Origin: CAYPNP01 sp964412195
GTDB lineage: Bacteria > Acidobacteriota > JAAYUB01
Assembly: GCA_964412195.1 (NCBI GenBank)
Contig: CAYPNP010000004.1
Location: 192,989-256,988 of the forward strand
Length of the DNA: 64,000 bases
Direction: 5' to 3'
Shown: in pieces, positions 34,362 to 43,243 of the stretch
Layout of the letters: the number at the start of each line of letters is the position of its first letter
Numbering within the stretch: position 1 is the first letter of the stretch
Position numbers and translations under genes: made by a program
The notes under the pieces: generated by a model
Databases searched by the model: none
The model's input: the letters and a program-made list of their open reading frames with translations, nothing else
Told to the model about the DNA's origin: nothing

Positions 34362-34582
34362 CACCTGGGGGCTTTTACGAGCCATCATTAGGCAATAATT
34401 GGCAATACCAAATCATGTCGCAGAGGCCGAAAAATCGGGCAATACGAGACTATTTCGAATTGTCGCCGAGCGTGGCAAAACATCTCCCAATACCATGCCT
34501 TTTTGTGGTTTAGTGTGACGCCAGTGTGACGGCATTACCAGACGAGCGGCAGGAAAAGTCTTCCGACGACCTCTATGAAGGT
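34362..34582. other. Element end, no gene recognised
   Basis: Between the att half-tRNA and the terminator of the metal-resistance operon there is no supported gene. A plus frame at 34313-34513 begins with residues that are the translation of the tRNA itself, so it is an artefact. The stretch is richer in A/T than the chromosome left of it. Two copies of GTGTGACG occur at 34514-34530. Confidence 0.5.
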
Positions 34583-34613
34583 AAAAAAAACCGGCTGGAT
34601 CAACCAGCCGGTT
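34583..34613 (-). terminator. Rho-independent terminator at the end of the leftward metal operon
   Basis: Stem AACCGGCTGG and CCAGCCGGTT with a five-base loop is followed on the minus strand by eight T residues (34583-34590). It lies about 54 bases after the stop of the last leftward gene. Confidence 0.88.
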
Positions 34614-34666
34614 CGGATTAAACACTACATACCGCAACTCCCGTAGAAGCTGCTTTGTCCGGCACA

Positions 34667-35563
34667 CTACATATGGGGCCCCCCAGAACCCCATCCCGGC
34701 ATGGAATCCGGAATGTGAACCACGGGGATGGAAGTCAGGATTCCATCGATCTGAAGCAATCCCAAGGCAACAATTCCCTCGTATTGATTCCGGACTTCCA
34801 CTGAACCTCGAAACTGCGTGAAGTCGACGCCTGGGAAAGCATCCGAAACATAGAACGCGTTCTGCCCACCAGGAGGCAGAACCAGCGTGGTTTCCGAGGT
34901 GAGCGCACCCGCAGACGAGATCAGGCGGAGAGCGACGTTTTGAGTCAACGTACCAGTATTGACCAGGGCGATGCCTGTGTTCACGGTGGTTCCGACGCTC
35001 ACCGGTAGCGAGAATCCCATGAAATAGCCCATTTCGTACCGGCTCCCCAGCACTCCCACTTGGGTCTGGGTGGCGTCGCCGGGGGCGAATTCGTAGATGA
35101 GTGTGCCGAACACGTGATCGTAGTTGGAATGATCCATGGCGCCACCGCTCCCATGATGGCCGCCCCAGTTGCCAGAGCCGTCATCGACAAGCTCAAAAAT
35201 CGCCCAGCCTGAAACGAGTCCCGGCCCCGCCGGCCCGGCGGAGAGATAGACGGTCCCCGAGGGGGGCAGCGTGATGTCGCGATACGTGACCATCTGCCCT
35301 TCAATGCTCACAGGCAGAGCAGTCCCGTCCTGTTTATAGAAACTGAGCCGCCCGGACAAGGCATCCGTCACGCCGGGATTCATCAACACCACGGTCAGGG
35401 TATAACCCTCTCCAAGTGCCAGATGTGGGAAAACCAGATTCCGATCGACGCGGTGTTGGTGGTAGCCGTATCCCCCGGGCATACCCATCTGACCGAAGAG
35501 TGGGAACGTCGATACGATCACGATTGTGATCATCAGAATCATCTTTTGAAACGTAACCTTCAT
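34667..35563 (-). CDS. Hypothetical secreted beta-rich protein
   Basis: This 298-residue protein has a signal peptide (ILMITIVIVSTFPLFG) and a short Gly/His/Tyr-rich segment (MGMPGGYGYHQHRVD). Beta-sandwich-like repeats follow (HLALGEGYTLTVVLMNPG, ITLPPSGTVYLSAGPAGPG, INTGIALVNTGTLTQNVALRL) and a His/Gly-rich loop (GGHHGSGGAMDHSN). These features suggest an exported protein of the kind found beside metal transporters, perhaps metal-binding, but no family is recognised. AAAGGAG precedes the ATG at 35563; longer upstream frames are not needed. It is the last gene before the terminator of the leftward cluster. Confidence 0.7.
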   Translation of the reverse strand: MKVTFQKMILMITIVIVSTFPLFGQMGMPGGYGYHQHRVDRNLVFPHLALGEGYTLTVVLMNPGVTDALSGRLSFYKQDGTALPVSIEGQMVTYRDITLPPSGTVYLSAGPAGPGLVSGWAIFELVDDGSGNWGGHHGSGGAMDHSNYDHVFGTLIYEFAPGDATQTQVGVLGSRYEMGYFMGFSLPVSVGTTVNTGIALVNTGTLTQNVALRLISSAGALTSETTLVLPPGGQNAFYVSDAFPGVDFTQFRGSVEVRNQYEGIVALGLLQIDGILTSIPVVHIPDSMPGWGSGGPHM

Positions 35564-35649
35564 GACAAGTCTCCTTTGAAATTCACGAATTGACGATACA
35601 AGGAAGTTGCAATGACCAACTACAGGAAGAATGGGGATGGACGAGGAAT

Positions 35650-36138
35650 CTAGATCCGGAGCAGCGCGGTTTGAATCAGGCGAGTTGTGGCGAATGAAGC
35701 TCGAAGGATGTGCAGCCTGAAAAGACAGTCTTGTGTGATTCGACTGAGCATCTCCCTGCCCGCCACCAGGTCGAAGAACCATACCGGCGGCCTGGCCTCG
35801 CCACGATTGAGCCTCATTTCGGACATAGTGGCCGCGAGGCGGAACTCAAAGTACCGGCAGCAATCCGGCAGCGGACACGGAGATGCAGAAATCGACTCCG
35901 TGCACCATGACTGGCCGTTCTCTTTCGAACATGATGTAGCCGAGGATTCCTGGCAACATATGGCACCACAGGATGGGCAGTTTTCCAATGTATCCAAGGC
36001 TGAAGTCTCACAAGACGGACAATCCCGGCAGACACGATACGCCGACTGCAGCGGTTCCAGGAATAGAACCAGAGTGACCGCGAAGATGCTCCAAATGTGA
36101 CCTGCTCTGAACATCCTATTAAATTTGCTGATTCGCAT
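35650..36138 (-). CDS. Cysteine-rich secreted small protein in metal cluster
   Basis: The 162-residue frame has a signal peptide (GHIWSIFAVTLVLFLEPLQSA) and then about a dozen cysteines within some 70 residues (CRDCPSCET, CPSCGAICCQ, CSKENGQSWC), several in CxxC pairs, a likely metal site. The C-terminal ~60 residues (CLFRLHILRASFATTRLIQTALLRI) resemble the end of the small protein at 44669-45106. It sits between the P-type ATPase and the secreted hypothetical protein, in a leftward gene set. No clear ribosome site precedes the ATG; an AT-rich palindrome lies 21 bases upstream of it. A metal-binding or periplasmic accessory role is inferred. Confidence 0.6.
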   Translation of the reverse strand: MRISKFNRMFRAGHIWSIFAVTLVLFLEPLQSAYRVCRDCPSCETSALDTLENCPSCGAICCQESSATSCSKENGQSWCTESISASPCPLPDCCRYFEFRLAATMSEMRLNRGEARPPVWFFDLVAGREMLSRITQDCLFRLHILRASFATTRLIQTALLRI

Positions 36139-36158
36139 GGAGTATTTATAACGCTCAA

Positions 36159-36180
36159 ATCTATATCTTCACATATAGAT
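36159..36180. promoter_or_regulatory. AT-rich palindrome, possible metal-sensor operator
   Basis: ATCTATAT (36159-36166) and ATATAGAT (36173-36180) form a perfect eight-base inverted repeat in the 98-base gap between the ATPase and the Cys-rich gene. It resembles AT-rich operators bound by ArsR/SmtB-type metal sensors, but no such regulator is visible in the window. Confidence 0.4.
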
Positions 36181-36236
36181 ATTGCAACTTCTAGCAAGGT
36201 TTGTCAAGTGATGATTCTCGCCCGCACTCACAACCG

Positions 36237-38411
36237 TCACGGGTAGTCCTGTGGCCTGTTGTTCAGTAACCGGAGTCCATTGAAGACAACCAGCAGCGAA
36301 GCGCCCATGTCGGCAGCGATCGCGATCCACAGGGAGGCCAACTGAAACAAGGCGAGAACCACAAATGCTGCTTTGATGGCCAAGGCAAAGGTGATGTTCT
36401 GACGGATGATACGAACGACGGCTCTGGAATGACGGACCAGCCAGGCAACCCGGGACAGATCGTCGGACATCAGGGCGATATCGGCGGTCTCTATCGCCGC
36501 GTCGGTCCCGGTCGCTCCCATGGCGACCCCCAATGACGAGACAGCCATCGCGGGAGCATCGTTCACGCCGTCCCCGATCATGGCCACACGGGAGAACTTC
36601 TTCACGAGCTGTTCGATCGCGGAGACCTTGTCCTCGGGCAGTAGATCGGCATGATACTCCGAGATTCCTGTCACCCCGGCGACAGCGGCGGCGGTCGTCC
36701 GGTTGTCGCCGGTCAGCATGACTACCTTCTCGACGCCGGCTCCCCGGATCGCCGCGATTGCGGGCGGGGCTTCCGCTCGAACCCGATCCGATATGCCGAT
36801 GAGACCGCACACATGCGAATCCGATCCAAGTGCAACAAGCGTATGAGCGGCATCCTCGATCTGCACAGCCGCTGCGTGGATGTGTGGTTCTTCCGCGCCC
36901 TTCTCGTGCATGAAGCGATGCGAACCTATCCAATACGATTTGCCGTCGATCCGGCACTCGGCACCCTTGCCCTTGACATCCCGCAGGCTTTCAGCCGCGC
37001 GAAAGCCGAGCCCCCGGCGCGAAGCTTCACGGAGTATTGCCCGGGCGATTGGATGTCCACTTTCGGATTCCAGGGTGGCCGCCCGCACGAGCACATCCTC
37101 CTCGGTGTGTCCATTGAATGATAGAATACGCTGGACTTCCGGCACACCGTAAGTCAGGGTACCCGTCTTGTCCAAGGCGAGAGCTCGAATTTTACCGGGG
37201 AGTTCCAGGAATACCCCGCCCTTGATCAGCACTCCCGCCCGGGCAGCCGATGCCAGACCGGCTACGACGCTAACCGGCGTGGAGATGACCAGGGCACAGG
37301 GGCAAGCGATCACCAGGATGACCAGCGCCTCATAAAACCAGCGGCCCCATTCTCCACCGAACATGAGTGGAGGAATGACGGCAATGCCGATCGCAAACGC
37401 CATCATTGCCGGCGTATAAAAGCGGGCGAACGTCTCGACCCATTGTTCCGACGGCGACCGCCGCGATTGGGCCGATTCCACCATGTGGACGATCCGCGCC
37501 AAGGTTGTATCCCCGGCCGGTCGCGTGCTCTTGAACTCAAAGGCCCCGTCCTCGTTGATTGTGCCGGCAAAGACTTCATCCCCTTCCTTCTTCGACACAG
37601 GAAACGATTCGCCGGTGATGGGAGCTTGATTGATGGTCGTCTCCCCCCTGATCATTATGCCGTCCAGTGGAATTTTTTCACCCGGTCGCACCAATACGGT
37701 GGCGCCCAAAGGAATCTCTTCGACTCGTCGCTCCAAGACAATTCCATCCGCTGGGTCGACAAAACGGGCCGTCGGCGGCGACAGGTCCATCAGAGCGTTG
37801 ATGGCCCGACGGGCATGCCCCACGCTCCACGACTCCAACAGCAGGGATAGGGAAAAAAGGAATGTCACCGCCGCGGCTTCGAACCACTCGCCAATCGCCA
37901 TCGCGCCGATGACTGCAACGGTCATCAACAAATTCATGTCCGGCCGGAGCCGCCGGGTGGCCGCGATGGCCTTGGGGACGACAAACCAAGCCCCCGCCAC
38001 GGCACCCGCGGCGTAAAACAGCACCACCCCGATCGGGAACACATGCCCATCGCCTCCACCACTGAGGACATGCCACAGCTCCCGGTGGGTGATCCAATGT
38101 AAGATCAGCCCGCTCACGGTGAAACATCCACTAGCAACCGTCATCACGGCGCGCCCGTGATTTTGCCAGAATCCGCCATCCTTCTGATGGGATCGCGCCT
38201 GCCAGGAAACCGCCTTCATGCCCGTGGCCGACACCGCCGCGATGATGGCGCCCAGCTCGATCTCGCCATCGCCGGAGACCACGGTCAGCTTTTCCTGCAA
38301 CACATCGAACCGCAAGTCGGTTACTCCCGGCACCTGTTTCAGTGCCTCTCTCAAAATCGCGACTTCCTCGGCGCAATCCATCCCCGAAATACGAAATGAT
38401 TGTTGGTACAT
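36237..38411 (-). CDS. Zn2+/Cd2+/Pb2+-exporting P1B-type ATPase
   Basis: This 724-residue pump has one N-terminal heavy-metal domain with GMDCAEE (Cys13). The transmembrane CPC motif is at residues 370-372, the phosphorylated Asp414 is in DKTGTLT, and it has TGES (~267), SGHPIA and GDGVNDAPAM near the hinge. The last helices contain KAAFVVLALF and IAADMGASLLVVFNGLRLL, the Lys and Asp pattern of the Zn/Cd/Pb class (P1B-2). It drives metal out of the cytoplasm. GGGAGGGG precedes the ATG. It is preceded on the same strand by the PII-like gene, with the heavy-metal RND system before that. Confidence 0.95.
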   Translation of the reverse strand: MYQQSFRISGMDCAEEVAILREALKQVPGVTDLRFDVLQEKLTVVSGDGEIELGAIIAAVSATGMKAVSWQARSHQKDGGFWQNHGRAVMTVASGCFTVSGLILHWITHRELWHVLSGGGDGHVFPIGVVLFYAAGAVAGAWFVVPKAIAATRRLRPDMNLLMTVAVIGAMAIGEWFEAAAVTFLFSLSLLLESWSVGHARRAINALMDLSPPTARFVDPADGIVLERRVEEIPLGATVLVRPGEKIPLDGIMIRGETTINQAPITGESFPVSKKEGDEVFAGTINEDGAFEFKSTRPAGDTTLARIVHMVESAQSRRSPSEQWVETFARFYTPAMMAFAIGIAVIPPLMFGGEWGRWFYEALVILVIACPCALVISTPVSVVAGLASAARAGVLIKGGVFLELPGKIRALALDKTGTLTYGVPEVQRILSFNGHTEEDVLVRAATLESESGHPIARAILREASRRGLGFRAAESLRDVKGKGAECRIDGKSYWIGSHRFMHEKGAEEPHIHAAAVQIEDAAHTLVALGSDSHVCGLIGISDRVRAEAPPAIAAIRGAGVEKVVMLTGDNRTTAAAVAGVTGISEYHADLLPEDKVSAIEQLVKKFSRVAMIGDGVNDAPAMAVSSLGVAMGATGTDAAIETADIALMSDDLSRVAWLVRHSRAVVRIIRQNITFALAIKAAFVVLALFQLASLWIAIAADMGASLLVVFNGLRLLNNRPQDYP

Positions 38412-38428
38412 CAGCCCCTCCCGCTTAG

Positions 38429-38770
38429 TCAGATAGCGTGTTCACCTTTTTCGCCGGTACGGATCTTGACGACTTCTTCCACCTGGTAGACAAAGACCTT
38501 TCCGTCGCCCGGTTTACCTGTATGGGCGGCCGAGACAATGGCCCGGACTACCGCGGCGGACATTCCATCGGGGACAACGACCTCCAGTTTCGTTTTTTGG
38601 GCGAAAGCGCGGCCAGTTTCCACGACCGGTTCCGAGGCATCGACCGCCCGGGACTTTCCGAAGCCTACGACTTGGGAGACGGTGAGCCCCGGCAATCCAT
38701 CGATCTGTCCGAGGGCGTCGCATACGCTTTCCAGCATGTACGGCTGGATGATTGCCTTGATTTCTTTCAC
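38429..38770 (-). CDS. PII-like signalling protein of a metal-efflux operon
   Basis: This 113-residue protein has the PII fold end to end, including the C-terminal signature GDGKVFVYQVEEVVKIRTGEKGEHAI (split across the core). The T-loop (VVGFGKSRAVDASEPVVETG) lacks the tyrosine uridylylated in GlnB; residue 51 is Glu. It lies between a heavy-metal RND pump and a P1B-ATPase, so it probably responds to metal or to a nucleotide and regulates transport instead of nitrogen metabolism. The start codon is GTG with GAGGAGG upstream. Eleven and 17 bases separate it from its neighbours. Confidence 0.87.
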   Translation of the reverse strand: MKEIKAIIQPYMLESVCDALGQIDGLPGLTVSQVVGFGKSRAVDASEPVVETGRAFAQKTKLEVVVPDGMSAAVVRAIVSAAHTGKPGDGKVFVYQVEEVVKIRTGEKGEHAI

Positions 38771-38781
38771 GGTGAACCTCC

Positions 38782-41700
38782 TCAGATTTCCGTTTCCACC
38801 CGGCGGTCTTCAAACCAGCCGTAAATAACGGGCAGCACGATCAGTGTCAGAATGGTGCTCGTGATCAACCCCCCCATGACCACCACCGCGAGCGGTTTCT
38901 GGATATCCGCGCCGGAGCCGGTGGCATACAGCATCGGTAGGTGTCCGATAAAGCTCGTGAGAGCGGTCATAAGCAGGGGCCTGAAGCGAAGGTCGCACCC
39001 CTTGGTGATTGTATCCGCCACACTTTCACCCTTTTCCCTCAGTTGGCGGAAAAAAGCGATCAGCACGACTCCATTCTGCACGGCGATTCCCAGAAGAACG
39101 ATGAACGCCACCGCGGCCGACACGGAGAGCGGCATATCGAACAGGAATACACCTACGATTCCCCCGACCAGAGCGAAGGGCAGATTCAACAGCACCAGCA
39201 GGGAGTTCTTGATGGAGCCCAGGGCCATGTATAACAGCACCATGATCAAGAGCAGGGCGATGGGCACAACGATGGCCAGTTGGCGCATCGCGCGCTGTTG
39301 GTTTTCGAACTGTCCTCCGTACTCGATGAAATAGCCCGGTGGGAGTTCTTTGGCCAGGGGGGTAATCCTGGCCTGAACGTCCTCGACAAATCCACCGAGA
39401 TCCCGGCCGCGCACGTTGGCTTCGACCACCACCCGGCGCATACCGTTCTCGCGACTGATCTGAGCAGGTGCTTCGAGCATCTGGAATCGGGCAATCTGGG
39501 CCAGCGGCACCCGTTCACCTCCCGGCGCCGGGACCAAGAGGCGCTGCAGTTCGGGCACATCTTGGCGGGCCTCTTCCGGGAAACGGATGACGACGGCAAA
39601 GCGGCGCTGTTCCTCGATCAGGGTGGTTGCCTGCTTGCCCGCGATCGCCGTCTCGATGAGATTATTGATCAACCCCACATTGATCCCATAACGGGCAGCC
39701 GCTTGCCGGTCGATGACCACATCGAGCTGATTCATTCCAGAAACCTGCTCCACCTTCACATCGCGGGCGCCGTCCACTCCCTGCATGGCGGTGGCGGCCT
39801 TATCGGCAAATCCCTTGAGAAGTTCCAGGTCCGGACCGAAAATCTTCACCGCCAGGTCGCTCTTGACTCCAGAAATGAGCTCGTTCACACGAAGAGCGAT
39901 GGGTTGGGAGAAGGAGTATCGCAATCCCGGGATGCCGGACAAGTCCCGCTGGATGGCTTCGACCAATTCAGTCTTATCGCGACCCGTGGTCCACTGAGAG
40001 CGTGGCTTGAGCATGATGAACACATCCGTCTGCTCCGGCCCCATCGGGTCCTCGGAGATCTCCGCCCGGCCGGTCTTGCTGACGACGGTATCCACTTCGG
40101 GGAATTTAAGGAGTCGCTTCTCCATGAACTCGGACACCTGAACAGAACCGTCCAACGAAGCGTTTGGAAGACGGACCACGTTGATTGCGATCGAACCCTC
40201 ATCCAGCGGGGGCATGAATTCGGTCCCAATGAATGGAACCAGCACCAGGGAACCTGCCAGCAACAATCCGGAGAGCCCGAGGACCCAGCCCCGGTGCCGC
40301 ACCGCCCAGCCGAGGAGCCAAAGATAGCCGTGGTGGAATCGGCGGATAAAACCGAATTCCTTCTCTGGGGCTTGTTTGAGAAAGGTTTCGGACAGCGCGG
40401 GAACGATGGTCAGGGCCACCACCAGCGACACGAGCAGGGCGATCATCATCGTCAGTGCGAGAGGGGCGAACATTTTTCCCTCCACGCCTTGCAACGTGAA
40501 AAGCGGGACCAAGATGATCGCGATAATGAGGACTGAAAAACCTACCGGCCGCGCGACCTCCAACACCGCTTCCGCCACGATCCTCCGCTTCATGTCTGAA
40601 GGCGGGCGATGAGCGAGATGCCGGCGGATATTCTCCACGACCACGATGGATGCATCCACCACCATGCCGACGGAGAAGGCCAATCCCCCCAAGCTCATCA
40701 GGTTTGAGGTCAAGCCAGTGGCCCCCATGACGATAAAACTGACCAGGAACGTGAGAGGCAGGGAGAAGACGACAATCAGTGAGGTGCGAAACTCCGCGAC
40801 GAACAGGAACAGGATCAAAATCACAAAGATGCCACCTTCCAGCAAGGCATCCACCACTGTCTTGATGCAAGCCTCGATCAGCGAGGTCCGGTCATAGAAT
40901 ACGTTGATGCGGATCCCCGGGGGCAGGGTTTCCTGTATCTTGAGCACGGTCTCCTTGACGCGGCTGACCACGTCCTTGGAGTTCTCACCCTTGAGCATGA
41001 TGATCATTCCGGCAACGACTTCCCCCTTGCCGTCGCGGGTAACCGCCCCTTGCCGGGGTTCGGCTCCGATGGTGACTTCGGCTACGTCCCGAAGGTAGAT
41101 CGGAGTCCCGTCCAGGGTCTTGAGCACGATGTGCTCGATGTCCGGTATTTCGCGGAATAGGCCGACCCCGCGGAGATAGGTCTGCTCCCAGCCACGCACA
41201 ATCACGCCGCCGCCGGCGTTGGCGTTGTTGGCTTCGACCGCCTGCATTACCTCGTCGACCGTCAAACCGTACTTGAGCAGCTTGTCAGGCGACACTAAGA
41301 CTTGATATTGTTTGACATATCCGCCGAAACTGTTGACTTCGTTCACGCCCGGTATCGGCTTCAACAAGGGCGCGACCAGCCAGTCTTGGACCGTTCGGAG
41401 TTCCATGGCGTCATGATCTTCGCCCTCGAGGGTGTACTGGAAGATCTCTCCGAGGCCCGTGCTGATCGGCCCCAATTCGGGATCCACGCCAGGTGGGAGC
41501 TGTTCCCGGGCCATGGCCAACCGCTCGAAGACCACCTGCCGGGTCCAGTACGTTTCCACCCCGTCCTCGAAGATGATAACGACTTGGGACAAGCCCGCCT
41601 TGGAAATGGATCGGACCTGTTTGACCTTCGGCAATCCGCGCATGACCTGTTCAATGGGGTAGCTCACCCGTTGTTCGACATCGACCGCGGCAAATCCAGG

Positions 41701-41853
41701 AGCCTTGCTCAGGATCATCACCTGAGTGTTGGTGACGTCTGGGAATGCATCGATGGGAAGATGCAGCCAGGCCAGAATGCCGGCCAAGATGAGGACGCCC
41801 GTGGTCAGGAATACAAGGAAACGGTTCTTCAGCAGAAAAGGGATAATATTCAT
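38782..41853 (-). CDS. Heavy-metal RND efflux pump (CzcA/CusA family)
   Basis: This 1023-residue inner-membrane pump moves metal ions from periplasm or cytoplasm to the outside with proton exchange. It opens with the HME-type segment FLLKNRFLVFLTTGVLILAGILA, then DAFPDVTNTQVMILSKAPGF. The proton-relay helix contains GMVVDASIVVVEN with a single Asp, like HME pumps and unlike AcrB. Its length matches the family. Specificity by motif is uncertain; beside a Zn/Cd/Pb ATPase, zinc- or cadmium-type export is the best inference. It is the third main gene of the leftward operon after the channel and adaptor genes, and 13 bases follow the adaptor stop. Confidence 0.93.
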   Translation of the reverse strand: MNIIPFLLKNRFLVFLTTGVLILAGILAWLHLPIDAFPDVTNTQVMILSKAPGFAAVDVEQRVSYPIEQVMRGLPKVKQVRSISKAGLSQVVIIFEDGVETYWTRQVVFERLAMAREQLPPGVDPELGPISTGLGEIFQYTLEGEDHDAMELRTVQDWLVAPLLKPIPGVNEVNSFGGYVKQYQVLVSPDKLLKYGLTVDEVMQAVEANNANAGGGVIVRGWEQTYLRGVGLFREIPDIEHIVLKTLDGTPIYLRDVAEVTIGAEPRQGAVTRDGKGEVVAGMIIMLKGENSKDVVSRVKETVLKIQETLPPGIRINVFYDRTSLIEACIKTVVDALLEGGIFVILILFLFVAEFRTSLIVVFSLPLTFLVSFIVMGATGLTSNLMSLGGLAFSVGMVVDASIVVVENIRRHLAHRPPSDMKRRIVAEAVLEVARPVGFSVLIIAIILVPLFTLQGVEGKMFAPLALTMMIALLVSLVVALTIVPALSETFLKQAPEKEFGFIRRFHHGYLWLLGWAVRHRGWVLGLSGLLLAGSLVLVPFIGTEFMPPLDEGSIAINVVRLPNASLDGSVQVSEFMEKRLLKFPEVDTVVSKTGRAEISEDPMGPEQTDVFIMLKPRSQWTTGRDKTELVEAIQRDLSGIPGLRYSFSQPIALRVNELISGVKSDLAVKIFGPDLELLKGFADKAATAMQGVDGARDVKVEQVSGMNQLDVVIDRQAAARYGINVGLINNLIETAIAGKQATTLIEEQRRFAVVIRFPEEARQDVPELQRLLVPAPGGERVPLAQIARFQMLEAPAQISRENGMRRVVVEANVRGRDLGGFVEDVQARITPLAKELPPGYFIEYGGQFENQQRAMRQLAIVVPIALLLIMVLLYMALGSIKNSLLVLLNLPFALVGGIVGVFLFDMPLSVSAAVAFIVLLGIAVQNGVVLIAFFRQLREKGESVADTITKGCDLRFRPLLMTALTSFIGHLPMLYATGSGADIQKPLAVVVMGGLITSTILTLIVLPVIYGWFEDRRVETEI

Positions 41854-41865
41854 GGTCAGTCTCGC

Positions 41866-43215
41866 TCAATCCGCACAGCCGGCGCCCATCTTCGAGCGCA
41901 GTACGTCGGATTTCATCAGAAAGGCTCCATAGGCGACAATCCGCTCGCCCGATTTGAGCCCCTTGACTACTTCGACCAGTTTGCTTTGGACTTGGCCCGT
42001 GACGATCGGCCGCCGCAGATAGTAATCCTCCTTCCAATGGACGAAAACAAAACTCTGGCCTTCGTCGGAGAATACGGCGGTCCGAGGTACCGTCACTGCC
42101 TTCACTGCCGTGCCAAAGGGGGCACGCACCTGGCAGAACATGCCCGGACGTAAAATCGACCCGGGATTAGCGACCGTTGCGCGCACCTTCACCGTCCGGG
42201 TTGGCTCATCCACGGTCGCGCCTATGTAGTCAATTTTCCCGGCATAATCGACGCCGGGGAAGGATGGAACGGTGATGGAAACCGGGATTGGCCCCTGCTT
42301 TCGTTGCTCGATGAGCGCCGCCAAGTCTTTTTCGTGAACGTTCGCCCACACCCAGACGCTGCTCAGGTTGGCGATCAGCATAACCTCCTTGCCGGGAGCG
42401 ACCAATTCACCGTTGACCACGTGCTTCTCTATCACCGTCCCGCTCAGCGGTGCCCGAGTGGCCAAACGGTTCATCATAGGCCCACGGTCTTCGTTGTTTA
42501 GGGCAGCCATCTCCTGCTCAGTCAAACCCATCACATGCAGTGATTGTTCCGCGGCCCTCAGCTCCGCGCGGTTCTGTTCCCAGACCATCTGAGCTTGGAT
42601 CAGGTCTTGCTCGGGAGAGACTCTTTTTGCAACCAGACTTTTCTCGCGGAGATAGTTCTTCTCCGAAAGAGTAGTGAGCGCCTTACTTTTCTCGTAGTCT
42701 CTCAGGGCCTGGCCGAACTCCGTACTATTGATTGTAAAGAGTTCGGTTCCCGCTTTCACCGTCTGACCGATGTCGACCGAAACAGATTCGATCACACCCG
42801 TCGCACGGGCGCTGATATGGACGGCCGCGTTCTCGTTCAGTCGAATCTCGCCGGTCAAGGCCGTGATGGATTGCAGTTCGCTCTCTTGGACGCTCATGTC
42901 CTTAAAAAGCCCGCCGGTGCTGTCTTTCCAGAGCGAACCATCCGCCTTGACGACTCCCGCCTCGTAGCGGCATTCCGCGCACTGGTACGTTGGAATCTTA
43001 TGCTCGCAGTCATTCAGAGCGGCTGCAAGCGGATCCTCCGGGCCGGTTTGAGCAGGATCAAGGTTTGTAGCTGCTTTTGTTTCCGTGTCTGCAGCAAGAG
43101 GATCACCACCCTTGGAAGCGCTTGTTCGAGAGCAGCCGGAAAGAGCCGCCAGCATTACCACGCCAGCCAGGCAGGAAAAGATTATTCCAGCAAAGTTGAT
43201 TTTAATTTTCATCAT
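41866..43215 (-). CDS. Heavy-metal RND periplasmic adaptor with Cys-rich metal site
   Basis: The 449-residue protein is a CzcB/CusB-type adaptor. The first helix is a lipoprotein signal (FSCLAGVVMLAALSGCSR). A metal-binding segment follows near residue 75-95 (CEHKIPTYQCAECRYEAGVVK) with three cysteines and a histidine, suited to pass metal to the pump. Next is a lipoyl/barrel-sandwich domain (VHISARATGVIESVSVDIGQTVKAG), a helical hairpin and the beta-barrel domain. I chose the start of the tandem ATG at 43215 because AAGGAG lies a few bases upstream; the long frame beyond it would overlap the channel gene. Gene order channel-adaptor-pump is standard. Confidence 0.92.
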   Translation of the reverse strand: MMKIKINFAGIIFSCLAGVVMLAALSGCSRTSASKGGDPLAADTETKAATNLDPAQTGPEDPLAAALNDCEHKIPTYQCAECRYEAGVVKADGSLWKDSTGGLFKDMSVQESELQSITALTGEIRLNENAAVHISARATGVIESVSVDIGQTVKAGTELFTINSTEFGQALRDYEKSKALTTLSEKNYLREKSLVAKRVSPEQDLIQAQMVWEQNRAELRAAEQSLHVMGLTEQEMAALNNEDRGPMMNRLATRAPLSGTVIEKHVVNGELVAPGKEVMLIANLSSVWVWANVHEKDLAALIEQRKQGPIPVSITVPSFPGVDYAGKIDYIGATVDEPTRTVKVRATVANPGSILRPGMFCQVRAPFGTAVKAVTVPRTAVFSDEGQSFVFVHWKEDYYLRRPIVTGQVQSKLVEVVKGLKSGERIVAYGAFLMKSDVLRSKMGAGCAD

Positions 43216-43243
43216 GACGTTCTCCTTATTTATCCAGTTCCGC

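Noticed and set aside
34314..34390. Complete tRNA-Arg gene
   Set aside because: Only the part from the anticodon loop to CCA is present; the D-arm and the 5' acceptor strand cannot be formed from the adjoining bases.
34313..34513. Short plus-strand frame beginning ARPAGLEPATPGLEG
   Set aside because: These residues are the translation of the complement of a tRNA 3' end. This is a known artefact next to tRNA genes, and no protein is expected.
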